Source: Prostheceraeus crozeri
Taxonomy: Eukaryota > Platyhelminthes > Polycladida > Euryleptidae
DNA: 64,000 nucleotides
Reading direction: 5' to 3'
Assembly (NCBI GenBank): GCA_907163375.1
Contig: CAJQUW010002139.1
Coordinates: forward strand, 112,582 to 176,581
Shown here piece after piece: positions 36,101 through 41,939 of this stretch. The notes beneath the pieces were generated by a model. It was given only the letters and a program-made list of their open reading frames with translations. It was not told the DNA's origin and made no database searches. How positions within the stretch are numbered: the stretch's first letter is position 1; each line of letters opens with the position of its first letter. A program made the position numbers and the translations under genes.

Positions 36101-38873
36101 ACAAGAGAACGGAATTTCAATATGACACTTGCTGTTAGTGCTACTAACGGTCTAATTCACCATGATCTGATCAGTGGAGGAATGAATGGCGAACGGTTCA
36201 AAGAATCTCTGCGAGAAGTGGCAGAGCATTTTCCCGACGGAGTGGAGAAAGTCCTTATTTTCGACAACGCGCCTGCTCATCGAAGTGCTTGTGATGTCAG
36301 TCTTCCGCAGACAGTCACACTCGAGTGGCTTCCACCGTACTCACTCATATTGAATATTGTGGAGAACTGCTTCTCTCAGTGGAAGGCCTCCGTAAAGCGA
36401 GGTTTAGCGGAAGTAAGAGATCAGCTTCATGATTAAGCTCCTCAGGAGAGAGAAGCCACTTTATGTCAACTTGCGGAGCAGAGTGTGTCGGTCATCACCC
36501 CAGAGGAATGTGGCAGCTACTTTAGACATTTGCAGCGGTATTTGCCAGCGTGTTTATTAAAGCAGAACATTTTGATGTAAATTTGATTTGATAATTATAT
36601 TTATGCACATGGATTATCAAGTTCCTCTCACATTCAAATATTTTTTGGCTTCAGATATTGACCTAAGAAAAGTGGGGTACTCAAAAATTCCTGATCATTC
36701 ATATATGTTATCAATTCTTATTCTATTCTTAGGCATGAGTAAATTAATCGTTTTCACATCTTGTATGTTGCGGACATTCACCAGTATGACATTCAATTAA
36801 TGATTGATGTTCAAATGTGAAGTTAATTGCATTCTTCGTGGCATATTAATTCAATAAGATCTGTATGACACTATATGATTCTTTTATTACATTTGATCTG
36901 TCATTGTTAAATTTGCTTTTGACTAATCATCATTATTACATTTGATATCTACCTACGTAACATTCGATTTGACAGGTTACATTTGATAACAGCCTTATGT
37001 TACATTTGATTTGACAGGTTATATTTGATAACTGCCCTAATGTTGACGTGTTACATTTGCTTTTATCTATATTACATTTAGTCAAAACAAGTGATCGGGA
37101 AAACCTATTGCACAACTCAATCTTATCAATCTTTTTATATACACCTAAGTAGCTTCCTAGAGCTCTCAGCCAGTGCATTAGTGCATCGCAAATAACAATC
37201 ATCAAGGTTATCTTCAGCAAAAATGTCAAAAATCTCTCAAAATTGGTGATTCTAAATTTTGAATTTCTATTTATAGCTCGAATATGAGCGAGTTAGATCA
37301 ACTGAATTCCACCATTAGAATGTTCACAGACTAAAATGTTGTTCCATGAATGTCATGTGATCCGTAGCAATACTTTTTTAACAGCTACGCCCGATATGTA
37401 TAAGGTTAGAGATTGTCTCTTATTTTTCGTTTCTTCTTCACAAATTCGCAATTCTCCTTTCATTAATAGAATGTTCGTCACTGCCCATTTAGGATTCCGA
37501 CTGGCTCTTCAGCAGACTAGCTAACTTATTTAGACTAGTCCTGATGTGCAATTCTTATTCATGGGCGTCTCACATTTCATTTTTACCCCACTTCAAGGGC
37601 GCCACTTCATAGTGCCTTTTATACAATTTCAGGCACTATGCATATCATCTGAGGTTACATATTGCCTTAAGCTGAATTTTCTTGCAAACAGATGATTCAT
37701 GCGTTTTCAGCGGTAGTCTTAAGATATCCTGCATGTTACATATCCCCTGCGACTTGTGGTATAAATATGGACTCACTCCTTAATAAAAATGCATAATCTA
37801 AAAAAATTACAAAATCTCAAAAGAATAAGGAGGGAACAACAGAGGGAATGCAGTATATAATAACACGGAATGCTCGTACATGATGTCATGCTTTACAGCT
37901 TGATCATGACGAATAGGCCCAGTATGTCAAATTTCGAGGTATTGAAGCTCTGTACATTTTGAATCTAATTAAATTGAAAAGATTTGCTTTCGTTTGAGTC
38001 TGAAAACTATGAAGAAATGAAGACATTCACATCATCACTCATCTGCGTAGTAAGTAGTAGAGAGATCTTGAAAATAAGTAAAAGAAAAACAATAATAGAA
38101 TGAGCTTTCGTCTTGTTGACAGTCTTTCCCTCCACTAAAGTGTATCTTTTTTCTTTTTTCCTCCATAGCAACTCAGCAATTCAAAAGTTAAGAATAGTTA
38201 GCTTTTGTGACACATTCAGGTAAATTTGAGTATTTGAAGCTGTTTTGAAACAAAATCAACTAGAGTTAAATCAAGTCTGAAAACAATGATAAACTTCGTC
38301 AGATGCGATGTATTTCCCTCAAAGTTTGAACATGAAATAAACAGTTCGCAGATTTCACTCATTGTTTTTAAGTCATTCCACGGATCAAATTCTGTACTGT
38401 GGCATTTATGGAGGTTATTCGCCATCAAATTCATCTAAGCATCGACGATGGACACTTATTATATATTTTATGTTGTGTAGGCAAATCCAGTCGTCACGTT
38501 GGAAAATCTAAGAACATGAAATAAGCTGTTATTTAATCCTAATGCTGGTATTTTATCATTTCAGTCCGTGGCTCATCTTCTTCATTACACAGCGCGTTTT
38601 ATTGTTCAGTTGCAACCTGTCGCTGATGATTTGGATGAAGAGTTAGTTCTCCGCCTGCTTTCAGCCTTTACCCATCAAGAAATCCGAATCGACTTGAGTT
38701 TGAATCGTCAGAACTCTTCATCGGTCTCCTCGATCATCGGAGCCCCGGCGAGAATGAAACCACAACTGGCTATTACACTTATCAGGTTCTTCTATTCTCT
38801 GGTGGACACTTTAGAAGAGAATGACAACACTTCTGACACCATGTCTATGGGGAGCTTCTCTAATAAATCATGA
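2960..38873 (+). CDS. PTPDC1: PTPDC1-like dual-specificity protein phosphatase, nine exons, 5' end missing
   Basis: Spliced coding sequence 2960-3156, 5825-6041, 11379-11468, 12863-12959, 13017-13312, 26947-27130, 30517-30621, 30678-30761, 38565-38873. All introns are GT..AG and the phases agree at every join, giving 525 residues from the first whole codon to TGA. The N-terminal 170 residues are the phosphatase domain: VTDNILAM and INVQRPGEH blocks, the acid-loop segment FGWKDYG (Asp75), and the P-loop HCHAGLGRTG (Cys104, Arg110). A conserved helical segment follows (LNECLRRQ, HGFEGRRLKYLPK), then a Ser-rich low-conservation linker, then a C-terminal helical region also found in PTPDC1. The vertebrate family is longer (about 750 aa), mainly in the linker. 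PTPDC1 proteins are cysteine phosphatases linked to centrosome and cilium biology; that role is inferred from family. The start codon and first residues are not in any exon I can identify. Confidence 0.93.
3238..4366. mobile_element. hAT-like non-autonomous element carrying a retroelement fragment
   Basis: Starts CAGGGGTCTCACTC and ends GAGTGAGACCCCCG (one mismatch between termini), flanked by the direct repeat GTTATA (3232-3237 and 4367-4372). Both subterminal regions repeat the motif GGCAAAAAA. The 6-base duplication is shorter than the 8 bases usual for hAT. The interior holds a piece of retroelement pol, described separately. It sits in the intron between exons a and b. Confidence 0.72.
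3546..3833 (+). pseudogene. Retroelement pol (RNase H end) fragment inside the hAT-like element
   Basis: A 95-codon frame includes GLRVAYVPTDLNPADQPSRE. YVP(T/S)..NPAD.(P/L)SR is the C-terminal signature of the RNase H domain in LTR and DIRS-type retrotransposons. There is no RT or integrase beside it, so it is a captured or relict piece, not a working gene. Confidence 0.6.
5400..5790. repeat. Degenerate GC-rich internal repeats
   Basis: Variants of GAGGTAAGGGGCCTTT and GGGCCCATTTCGAG recur several times at irregular spacing (roughly 50-70 bases), just before the catalytic exon of the PTPDC1-like gene. Richer in G+C than its surroundings. Unit boundaries are not clear. Confidence 0.4.
5825..6041 (+). 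CDS. PTPDC1: PTPDC1-like exon b (catalytic exon)
   Basis: Acceptor tttcag ends at 5824; donor gtgagt starts at 6042. The exon carries the general-acid loop (FGWKDYG, Asp codon 5851-5853) and the CX5R P-loop (Cys codon 5938-5940, Arg 5956-5958). All catalytic residues are intact, so an active enzyme is expected. Confidence 0.96.
6606..6775 (+). repeat. tRNA-derived SINE, family S1, copy 1
   Basis: tRNA-like body with Pol III B box GGTTCGAATCC (6696-6706) and a decayed A box, flanked by non-tRNA sequence (GAGGGTTTGATCCTG before, CATGGCAATT...CGTTTATTT after) shared with the copy at 16118. Sharing of flanks marks it as a SINE rather than a tRNA gene. Confidence 0.75.
7200..7345 (-). repeat. Penelope-type terminal fragment with hammerhead-like motif
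   Basis: The minus strand reads CCGATGATGG, a short GC stem (GTGCG/CGCGT), then GAAACGCGTC (7257-7291). This GATGA..stem..GAAAC layout resembles the hammerhead-like sequences found in the terminal repeats of Penelope-like elements. The core deviates from the strict consensus (CCGAUGA for CUGAUGA; no closing G-C pair), so activity is doubtful. Confidence 0.45.
8165..8250 (-). repeat. tRNA-derived SINE fragment
   Basis: On the minus strand GGCGCTGTGGTAGTGTTGG is followed at tRNA-like spacing by GGACCTGGGTTCAAACAGG, which fits the A and B boxes of a tRNA promoter. It does not fold as a complete tRNA. Confidence 0.5.
9276..9433. repeat. Two tandem copies of a 77-base unit
   Basis: Each unit starts with a (CT)n run, then CATTTGTATAAGTGACAT and GATTTCAATTCTCAGTTTTA, ending AACGCTT. 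The copies differ at only a few positions, so the duplication is recent. It is in the intron before exon c. Confidence 0.8.
10110..10190 (+). repeat. Degraded tRNA-like SINE fragment
   Basis: TAGCTCGTGTGCAGCGTACTGG followed by GTGTTCGATTCCGAATG resembles the A and B boxes of a tRNA gene with the right spacing; no full cloverleaf. Confidence 0.4.
11379..11468 (+). CDS. PTPDC1: PTPDC1-like exon c (end of phosphatase domain)
   Basis: Acceptor cattacag ends at 11378; donor gtaagt starts at 11469. It encodes RPNALQTQEQVNCVLEFSEY, matching the family segment RPNSIQTRGQ...EF that closes the phosphatase fold, followed by MKPLRCVFANE. Enters in phase 2 and leaves in phase 2. Confidence 0.93.
12068..12290 (-). 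pseudogene. Tc1/mariner-type transposase remnant
   Basis: The minus strand contains VVSSDESGLLLKRT, a decayed version of the catalytic-region motif VVFSDESRF shared by Tc1-type transposases, preceded in a shifted frame by AHRALQRHRLLINRP, which fits the segment just upstream in that family. Stops and frame changes show it is dead. I could not place its ends. Confidence 0.55.
12340..12432 (+). repeat. Degraded tRNA-like SINE fragment
   Basis: AGTGGTAGGGCAGCTCTG is followed by AAGGTTCGAGTCAGTCCACC, which fits A and B boxes, and GGTGG/CCACC could close a stem. No shared flanks with the other SINEs. Confidence 0.4.
12863..12959 (+). CDS. PTPDC1: PTPDC1-like exon d
   Basis: Acceptor gttgcag ends at 12862; donor gtgaga starts at 12960. 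Encodes NLNECLRRQSCALHGFEGRR then LKYLPK, corresponding to the family's LPQYLIRQR..LHGYEARLLK.VPK block just after the phosphatase domain. Only a 57-base intron separates it from the next exon. Confidence 0.92.
13017..13312 (+). CDS. PTPDC1: PTPDC1-like exon e (post-catalytic region and linker)
   Basis: Acceptor cttttag ends at 13016; donor gtgagg starts at 13313. It opens with IIYICVERLLDFALQRP, matching the family segment IIHLVCKLLLDLAENRP, and then runs into a basic and Ser-rich linker (RRSASDNG, possible basophilic kinase site). The intron after it is 13.6 kb; phases would still allow a symmetric exon inside it, but none was recognised. Confidence 0.92.
14146..14750 (+). pseudogene. LINE reverse transcriptase C-terminal fragment (CR1-like)
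   Basis: The frame at 14343-14540 reads YNSCVRSILEYSTAMF and SVERVQNRTYKIICG, the typical end-of-RT segment of CR1/Jockey-type LINEs (IRSxLEYxS...LERVQxRA...I). A frame change then leads to LHHLFPQFA. No endonuclease or catalytic RT motifs remain. Confidence 0.7.
14751..16117. other. Noncoding intron sequence, nothing recognised
   Basis: Part of the 13.6 kb intron between PTPDC1-like exons e and f. No coding or repeat signal that I can support. Confidence 0.35.
16118..16290 (+). repeat. tRNA-derived SINE, family S1, copy 2
   Basis: Better-preserved copy of the element at 6606. tRNA-like body 16156-16228 has a pairable acceptor stem (GCGGCT/AGCCGC), A box GTGGCTCAGTTGG and B box GGTTCGAATCC (16208-16218), but the anticodon arm does not pair. 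Flanks on both sides match copy 1, so it is a SINE, not a tRNA gene. Confidence 0.78.
16549..17472 (+). repeat. Unknown interspersed repeat R1, uninterrupted copy
   Basis: About 0.92 kb closely matching 45767-47690 in the same orientation, for example TAAGTAGTTTAGAACGTCAT and AAGATCGTGCGCGAATTTAG. Here the site ATGTGTACATGAC is empty where the other copy holds a Tc1 element. It has no long reading frame. A partial unit (16443-16550) repeats the segment at 17054-17160 (GATCAGGACAGTCTGTTTG), so copies can lie in tandem. Confidence 0.85.
17502..17636. mobile_element. Short MITE with inverted termini
   Basis: Left end CTAAAGGGACGTTCACATTA is mirrored by the right end CGTGAACGTGCCTTTAA. 135 bases, no coding capacity, directly after the R1 repeat. 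Confidence 0.6.
17640..18925. other. Noncoding intron sequence
   Basis: No gene seen. A short cluster of GACCTA(G/T)TTCTATG repeats lies at 18270-18325, and GGCATAAATGGG/CAATTTATGCCC inverted motifs at 18730-18765. Confidence 0.35.
18927..19023. mobile_element. Hairpin MITE, family H, copy 1
   Basis: An imperfect palindrome of about 97 bases: TAGCTATCTGTCGTCGGGCA on the left mirrors TGCCCTCGACAAATAGCTA on the right, with a GC-rich centre (GCGCTGCGCGC). The layout matches the hairpin at 47833-47931 (GGGCA, AT-rich, ATCC.CG, GC centre, CG.GGAT, TGCCC). Confidence 0.6.
19456..19601. mobile_element. Short MITE with perfect 16-base inverted termini
   Basis: CATAGACCAAATCTCA at the left and TGAGATTTGGTCTATG at the right are exact inverted copies. 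146 bases, no coding capacity. Confidence 0.65.
20058..21191. mobile_element. hAT-like non-autonomous element
   Basis: Starts CAGGGGCGGATCCAGA, ends TCTGGATCCGCTACTG (inverted, two mismatches), flanked by TTAAG (20053-20057 and 21192-21196). Runs of 12 G lie near both ends (20102 and 21143). No transposase. The interior holds a GGCGCC minisatellite, listed separately. Confidence 0.7.
20863..21030. repeat. GGCGCC minisatellite
   Basis: Five units of about 35-43 bases, each with GAAACAGTAACTAGGGCGCC and usually AGAGAGAG. Several units contain the palindrome CTAGGGCGCCCTAG. It lies inside the hAT-like element at 20058-21191. Confidence 0.85.
21888..23452. mobile_element. hAT-like element with a LINE inserted near its right end
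   Basis: The left end CAAGGATGTGCCGATA and the right end CGGTACATTCCTAG, plus the shared inner ATATCGGCCGAT, are inverted relatives, as in many hAT elements with ATGTxCCGAT termini. No clear target duplication is left. The LINE piece at 23118-23395 interrupts it. Confidence 0.55.
23118..23395 (-). pseudogene. LINE C-terminal fragment
   Basis: Minus-strand frame reads NRLRWFGHIKRRNIDEPIRQ and RPRGRPRKTCLQIVNEDMVE, the RLRWxGHV...GRxRGRPxxxW...D segment after the RT domain of many LINEs. Truncated at its 5' side, where it joins the hAT-like terminus; catalytic motifs absent. Confidence 0.75.
24118..24232 (-). repeat. tRNA-derived SINE with GGGCATCC tail motif
   Basis: On the minus strand CCGTGGTAGAGTGGTTAACTGC (A box and D arm) is followed by GGTCGAGCCCCG (B-box region) and then CAGGAAGGGCATCCG. 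A conserved GGGCATCC block after the tRNA part is seen in several invertebrate SINE families. Confidence 0.65.
24235..26946. other. Noncoding intron sequence, nothing recognised
   Basis: The last 2.7 kb of the intron before exon f. AT-rich, no repeat or coding signal that I can support. Confidence 0.35.
26947..27130 (+). CDS. PTPDC1: PTPDC1-like exon f (C-terminal linker)
   Basis: Acceptor cattgcag ends at 26946; donor gtgaga starts at 27131. The first base completes the codon left by exon e (AG|T, Ser). After a Ser/Gly/Met-rich stretch it reads SVRQVVESFLEIPSPAVKQQ then AEEWK, in the place of the family's helical EELKRKVEMWQKEL segment. The phase fit and position make it a confident exon. 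Confidence 0.88.
27533..27865 (-). pseudogene. CR1-like LINE 3' end with (ATT)n tail
   Basis: Minus-strand frame reads RIRNHCELNLPVARSARFRD then SF, matching the (IR)(x)LxLPxxRTxRFRxSF segment near the end of CR1-type ORF2. Downstream on the same strand it runs into CATTATTATTATTACC, a short (ATT)n tail typical of CR1-like 3' ends. Confidence 0.65.
28080..29665. mobile_element. Foldback element with arms of about 300 bases, split by a LINE
   Basis: Left arm 28080-28420 is the inverted counterpart of 28560-28662 plus 29452-29665; for example GAAATTGCATCAGACATTTA (left) mirrors TAAATGTCTGATGCAATTTC (right). Identity along the arms looks high. The right arm is cut by the LINE at 28663-29440. 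No transposase is visible in the short centre. Confidence 0.78.
28663..29440 (+). pseudogene. LINE ORF2 3' fragment inserted in the foldback element
   Basis: Reads LQRMINDLALASEQRGLST and EEVQEYIYLGHLVSMSS, then in shifted frames the CEVWRTTKELRN, SDVLETAAKLKWSWA and DGKRR blocks, ending with the usual tail CCAGCAGTGGACTGAAAACG and a GAAGAAGAAG tract. Several frameshifts and stops. This is the end-of-RT and C-terminal part of a common animal LINE family. Confidence 0.82.
30034..30245 (+). pseudogene. LINE C-terminal tail and 3'UTR fragment
   Basis: Reads VGDRAFPPADVVLVWNKIPA and NIRTVPSLRVFKQNLK, the GDRAFxxAxxxLWNxLPxxIRxxxSLxxFKxxLK ending of CR1-type LINE proteins. A short 3'UTR with AATAAA (30233-30238) follows. 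It sits 270 bases before PTPDC1-like exon g. Confidence 0.75.
30517..30621 (+). CDS. PTPDC1: PTPDC1-like exon g
   Basis: Acceptor gttacag ends at 30516; donor gtgaga starts at 30622; exactly 35 codons. Encodes TRLNSEEGAWSMFVREE and FTRLFIDWLEHLK, matching the family's LNSRDGAWERICGERDPF..LMWSWVEQLK. Confidence 0.93.
30678..30761 (+). CDS. PTPDC1: PTPDC1-like exon h
   Basis: Acceptor attgcag ends at 30677; donor gtgagt starts at 30762; 28 codons, phase 0 on both sides. Encodes TPVIRHQDIHVMGKHVSSP then IEKLKLLER, in line with the family's EPVITKEDVDMLV..... A short 56-base intron precedes it. Confidence 0.9.
31611..31960. mobile_element. hAT-type MITE with perfect 8-base target duplication, family M2
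   Basis: Termini GGTACTTCTATTC and GAATAGAAGTACC are exact inverted copies, followed inward by C-rich/G-rich runs. Flanked on both sides by GCCAAATG (31603-31610 and 31961-31968). A second copy lies at 52117-52540. Confidence 0.88.
31969..33711. other. No gene recognised; unassigned reading frames
   Basis: A 148-codon minus frame (32037-32483) and a 106-codon plus frame (32514-32834, containing CLYCAQSLPKRHY) have no family I recognise. Neither has splice sites that tie it to a neighbouring gene. The second could be a decayed zinc-finger part of a transposon; that is a guess. Confidence 0.3.
33712..35128. mobile_element. hAT-like non-autonomous element
   Basis: Starts CAGGGCTGCCAACTGTCCCG and ends GGGTTGGCAGCCCTG, with TCCCGATTTTT also mirrored inside. 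1.4 kb. I see no clean target duplication. Near its right end (35016-35080) is a tandem repeat of GTCCAGATATT. Confidence 0.72.
35016..35080. repeat. Tandem repeat of GTCCAGATAT
   Basis: Five GTCCAGATAT(T/G) units spaced 15-17 bases apart (one interval longer), inside the hAT-like element at 33712-35128. Confidence 0.8.
35281..35530. repeat. Left subterminal repeat array of the IS630-type element
   Basis: At least six degenerate copies of (GA)ncCAAATnTAA lie between the left terminus and the gene, such as GATCAAATATAACAC, AACCAAATGTAACAC, GACCAAATGTAG, GATCAAATATAATC and GACCAAATATA. Confidence 0.8.
35536..36580 (+). pseudogene. IS630/Tc1-type DDE transposase, two lesions
   Basis: N-terminal helix-turn-helix region (DKQRLVDAHSHGEDYVALAR, then RSTAYAIIRR). 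The DDE domain has FIDEAGINLW (Asp codon 36017-36019), LIFDNAPAHR (Asp 36263-36265) and LPPYSLILNIVENCF (Glu 36362-36364), with 32 residues between second Asp and Glu. All three catalytic residues survive. A one-base gain near 35786-35788 shifts the frame at HPDFTLDQIN, and a TAA (36434-36436) interrupts the tail, which stays open in the same frame for 47 more residues to TAA at 36580. Otherwise well preserved, so recently dead, or silenced only in this copy. Confidence 0.93.
36880..37085. repeat. Right subterminal repeat array of the IS630-type element
   Basis: Eight or more copies of TTACATTTGAT(n)TGACAGG or shorter forms lie between the gene and the right terminus, in the orientation opposite to the left array. 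Best copies at 36979, 37000 and 37020. Confidence 0.85.
37108..38564. other. Noncoding intron sequence, nothing recognised
   Basis: Remainder of the last PTPDC1-like intron. No coding or repeat signal that I can support. Confidence 0.35.
38565..38873 (+). CDS. PTPDC1: PTPDC1-like last exon with stop codon
   Basis: Acceptor catttcag ends at 38564; TGA at 38871-38873. SVAHLLHYTARFIVQLQPVA and EELVLRLLSAFTH match the family's TILCVLHCIVNLQTIPVDVE..FLAHAIKAFT. The tail (TLEENDNTSDTMSMGSFSN) is acidic and Ser-rich. I did not find a convincing polyadenylation signal in the next 400 bases; the AATAAA at 38862 overlaps the last codons. Confidence 0.92.
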   Translation, partial: SVAHLLHYTARFIVQLQPVADDLDEELVLRLLSAFTHQEIRIDLSLNRQNSSSVSSIIGAPARMKPQLAITLIRFFYSLVDTLEENDNTSDTMSMGSFSNKS

Positions 38874-39717
38874 CAGATTGATTGTAGATTTCCGATCTCA
38901 GAGTTTTAAATCCTTGAACAGCTGACATGATAATGCAGCTGGTATCATGAGGACAATCAAGTTTGTAACTTATTCTCCAATCCGTCCTAGAGATGTAGCT
39001 TTTACTGAACTCTTTCCGTCCTCAATTGTGAAAAGTCTCTTGTTTTCTATTTGACTATTTGTGAAGACTATCAATACAGAAGAACATTTTCATGCTTTAG
39101 TTTTATTATCGTAAGTCGACGGTCCAGCCTCTTCAAGTTAGTGCCGAGTCCGGCTGCGTCTAGAAATTATAATCCGACTATAGTGTGAGTTATACAGAAA
39201 TGTAACCGAATCTGAGTGCGGCAACAAATTGTCAACGACAAATAACAGAGATTAATACTTGTACTTCCCCCGTTTTTCGCCTTGTCCACATTGAACGGGG
39301 TCAGACGGTTGTTGCCTTCTGATGGCGCGCCTCCACTCCTGTCGATCGTAGACCATAACTGGATTCAGGTCCAGAGCGTCCTCGGAGACGACTTGTGACC
39401 ATATGTTTTCCTTGGTCTTCCCCTCGGCCTTCTGCCTCCGACCTCCACTGGAAAGATCTTTTCGTCCAGTCACTCTCATCTCTTCTCAGATTGTGGCCAT
39501 ACCACCGCAGTCTTCTTCGTAGAACACCGGAATACATTCCAGGATCATCTTCTTTCTTAGGTCTTCACTTCTGTGTCCATTGGCCAGCCTCACACCGCAC
39601 ATTCTTCCCACCATTGCCTTTTCTGTTCTTTCAATCTTCATGATCAGATCACTTTTCACGGCCTATGTCCCGCTCCCATACACCATCGCGATACGGACAC
39701 AAGCAGAATACTCTTGA

Positions 39718-41939
39718 CAGGGTGTCTACAAGGCCTGGATATCCTGGATAAATCCTGATTTCGTCGAAATTAAAAGTTGTGAAAAAAGTCCTGAGCTACA
39801 TTTTTAACGTTTACAATAATGTAAACAAAATGTAATTATGCTTTTCGGTGACTTCATCTTCGTTTGTGCTTTTCGATTTCATTTGATAGCGTAAAATAAT
39901 GTTCGTGTGTGTTTTCTTTCTGTTTCAGGTTACATGTGTTGATTTAAGGTTTTTCGTATACATGAATTTTCGAACTCGGTGGGTGTCTCAGACTTCGAAA
40001 ACAGATTAGTGACTCCTATTTTGTAGCTGTATTCAATGACTATCAGTTAGTGAATCTTGTTCGTCATAGTGTCGACGTTCCCACATCCTTGAATTCAACT
40101 ACATCATCTTCAATGAATGCTGATGCATCTTCATCGATGCACACTAGTAAAATTTCTACAATTAACCCGGAAACGTGAACGGCTCCTATTACGGCAGCTG
40201 TGAAAAAATGAAGTACCGGGATATCAAAGAAGAAATAATTTGGGCCTTGGATATGGTAAAGAAACACCGTTCACAGCGATCATGTGATGATCAACAATCT
40301 ATATTTCAAGCGATGTTCAAGAACCACCCTGTTGTTGACAACATCCAAATGTCCAAAGATAAGTTAGACTGCGTTGTGACTTTCGGACTGTCTCCACATT
40401 TTCAGAAAGAGATACTAGCCAGAGTACATACGTCCAGCATACCTTTCGATGAGGCATTAAACAAAATTGTTCAAAGGGGACATGAAGATCTGTGGATTAG
40501 CTATTTCAACGAGCACTGGTGTTGTAGTTAGTGATTATGTAACGTCAGTATTTCTCACTCACTTGAAAGCTGAAAACATATTTGAAAGTGTCAAAAATGC
40601 ATCTGGATAAAATTAGTGGCTCATTTGTTGATGTCTTCAATAGATTGTTGCAAATCAGCATGGCAGTCAATCATTTCACCGAAGATTTTCTGAAAAATTT
40701 CAGCACAAGTATGGGAAGGAATTGCTCCAAACAGGTACATGCTCGTTACATGTCATTCGTGAGTGGAGCATTGCAGTATGGATTGAAAAAAATACTTGGG
40801 ATTTGTCAACTGTACTGCAAAGCGTGTACTACCTTTTCAAAGATTCTCCTGCACGCAGGGCTGATTATTGGCCACACACATTACAGGTTCAACCGCATTT
40901 CCTAAGTACTTTTGCAAATGCGGATAGGTACAAAACAAAGATGTATGTAACAAAGCAATAGAGATTCTACCGAACATTGAGAAATATTGCGTCGATGTGA
41001 AACCTCAACCCCATGTAGCATCATTCTCAACAATCGTTGACGCAATCAATGACGCAAGCTATAGCGAAGCTGCATTTTTTCAACTCCGTAGGGTCTCAGT
41101 TTGAGCCATTTCTGCCGCGGCTTCAACACGACAAGCCTATGATTCCATTTTTAAACGGTTTTCTCATGGGCCTTGTCACAGATAATGTACATTGAAAAGA
41201 TTCGTTAAGGCATTGGTCATGCCGGAGGTCTGATTCCATGGTCAAGCGGCAGTAGGTGTTTTCAACATAAGCAAGATGCTAATAGAGAATCTTCATGAGA
41301 GTTCTATCTTGGCGAAACGTGTGGTCCATAACGCCATTCAGTATTATGGAGGGGTTCTGCATGTTTCGTTAACTGCTTCTTTGATTGAATCGCTTAAGTA
41401 TTTATGCCGGCGACGTGTAATGGCACTCGAAGTAAAAAGGAATGAAGATCAGCAAGTTGTGTTGCAAACGTGTTGCTGAACTGGATTGTGAATTGAGCAA
41501 TATTGAAACTCAAAATTCGATCACTAGAGAGAAACAGTGTGAACTTGACGATCGAGCTACGGTGCTCAACAACTTGAAGACTATAGTTTGTGACCACTTG
41601 AAAACCAGATAAAAGCGTAGGGGCCTAATTCGTTTTATAACTGAGTGTTTGAAAAATATAGCAATGTAGTGTTGATGCATATAGCAGCAGTTATTTTTAG
41701 GCCTTAATGAGACAAAACGATTTCACGGCTATTATTAATGCTTTGGAATTAGGCGTTCTATTAGACACAAAAGAAACAAAAAAAAGAGAAATACGAAATA
41801 CCTAGTAGGTAACGGCACTGTTAAAATGGCGATAACACGAGATGGTCATTTTATGACCATCATAAAAATTTCGATAGGCTCCCTTGATTTTTGCAATAAT
41901 ATCTCCTGGATTTGAAAATTCCTGATGTTAGACACCCTG
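39718..41939 (+). mobile_element. hAT element with decayed transposase
   Basis: Starts CAGGGTGTCTACAAGG, ends GTTAGACACCCTG. Flanked by TCTTGA (39712-39717 and 41940-41945), a 6-base duplication, and inserted in the minus-strand LINE. 2.2 kb. Confidence 0.85.
40175..41610 (+). pseudogene. hAT transposase, multiply frameshifted
   Basis: Blocks in order: EEIIWALDMVKKHRSQRSCD; FGLSPHFQKEI; IPFDEALNKIVQRGHEDLW, matching the FDESLN..xQ..MDxxxRxF catalytic block of one animal hAT family; LLQISMAVNH; then in another frame LFKDSPARRADYW; and finally ENLHESSILAKRVVHNAIQY. The order and spacing follow the family. At least four frame changes and stops. Confidence 0.8.

Larger units (their letters stand above)
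35273..37105 (+). mobile_element. IS630/Tc1-type transposon, nearly complete
   Basis: Exact 14-base inverted termini GGTTTTCCCGATCA / TGATCGGGAAAACC are flanked by TA (35271-35272 and 37106-37107), the target duplication of the IS630-Tc1-mariner superfamily. Total 1,833 bases with one central transposase gene. Both flanks of the gene carry many copies of a GATCAAATGTAAC-like motif, facing outward in opposite orientation on the two sides. It lies in the last intron of the PTPDC1-like gene, in the same orientation. Confidence 0.93.

Noticed and set aside
39395-39758. Plus-strand reading frames in 39395-39758
   Set aside because: They are the antisense of the LINE C-terminal region, which explains the open frames.
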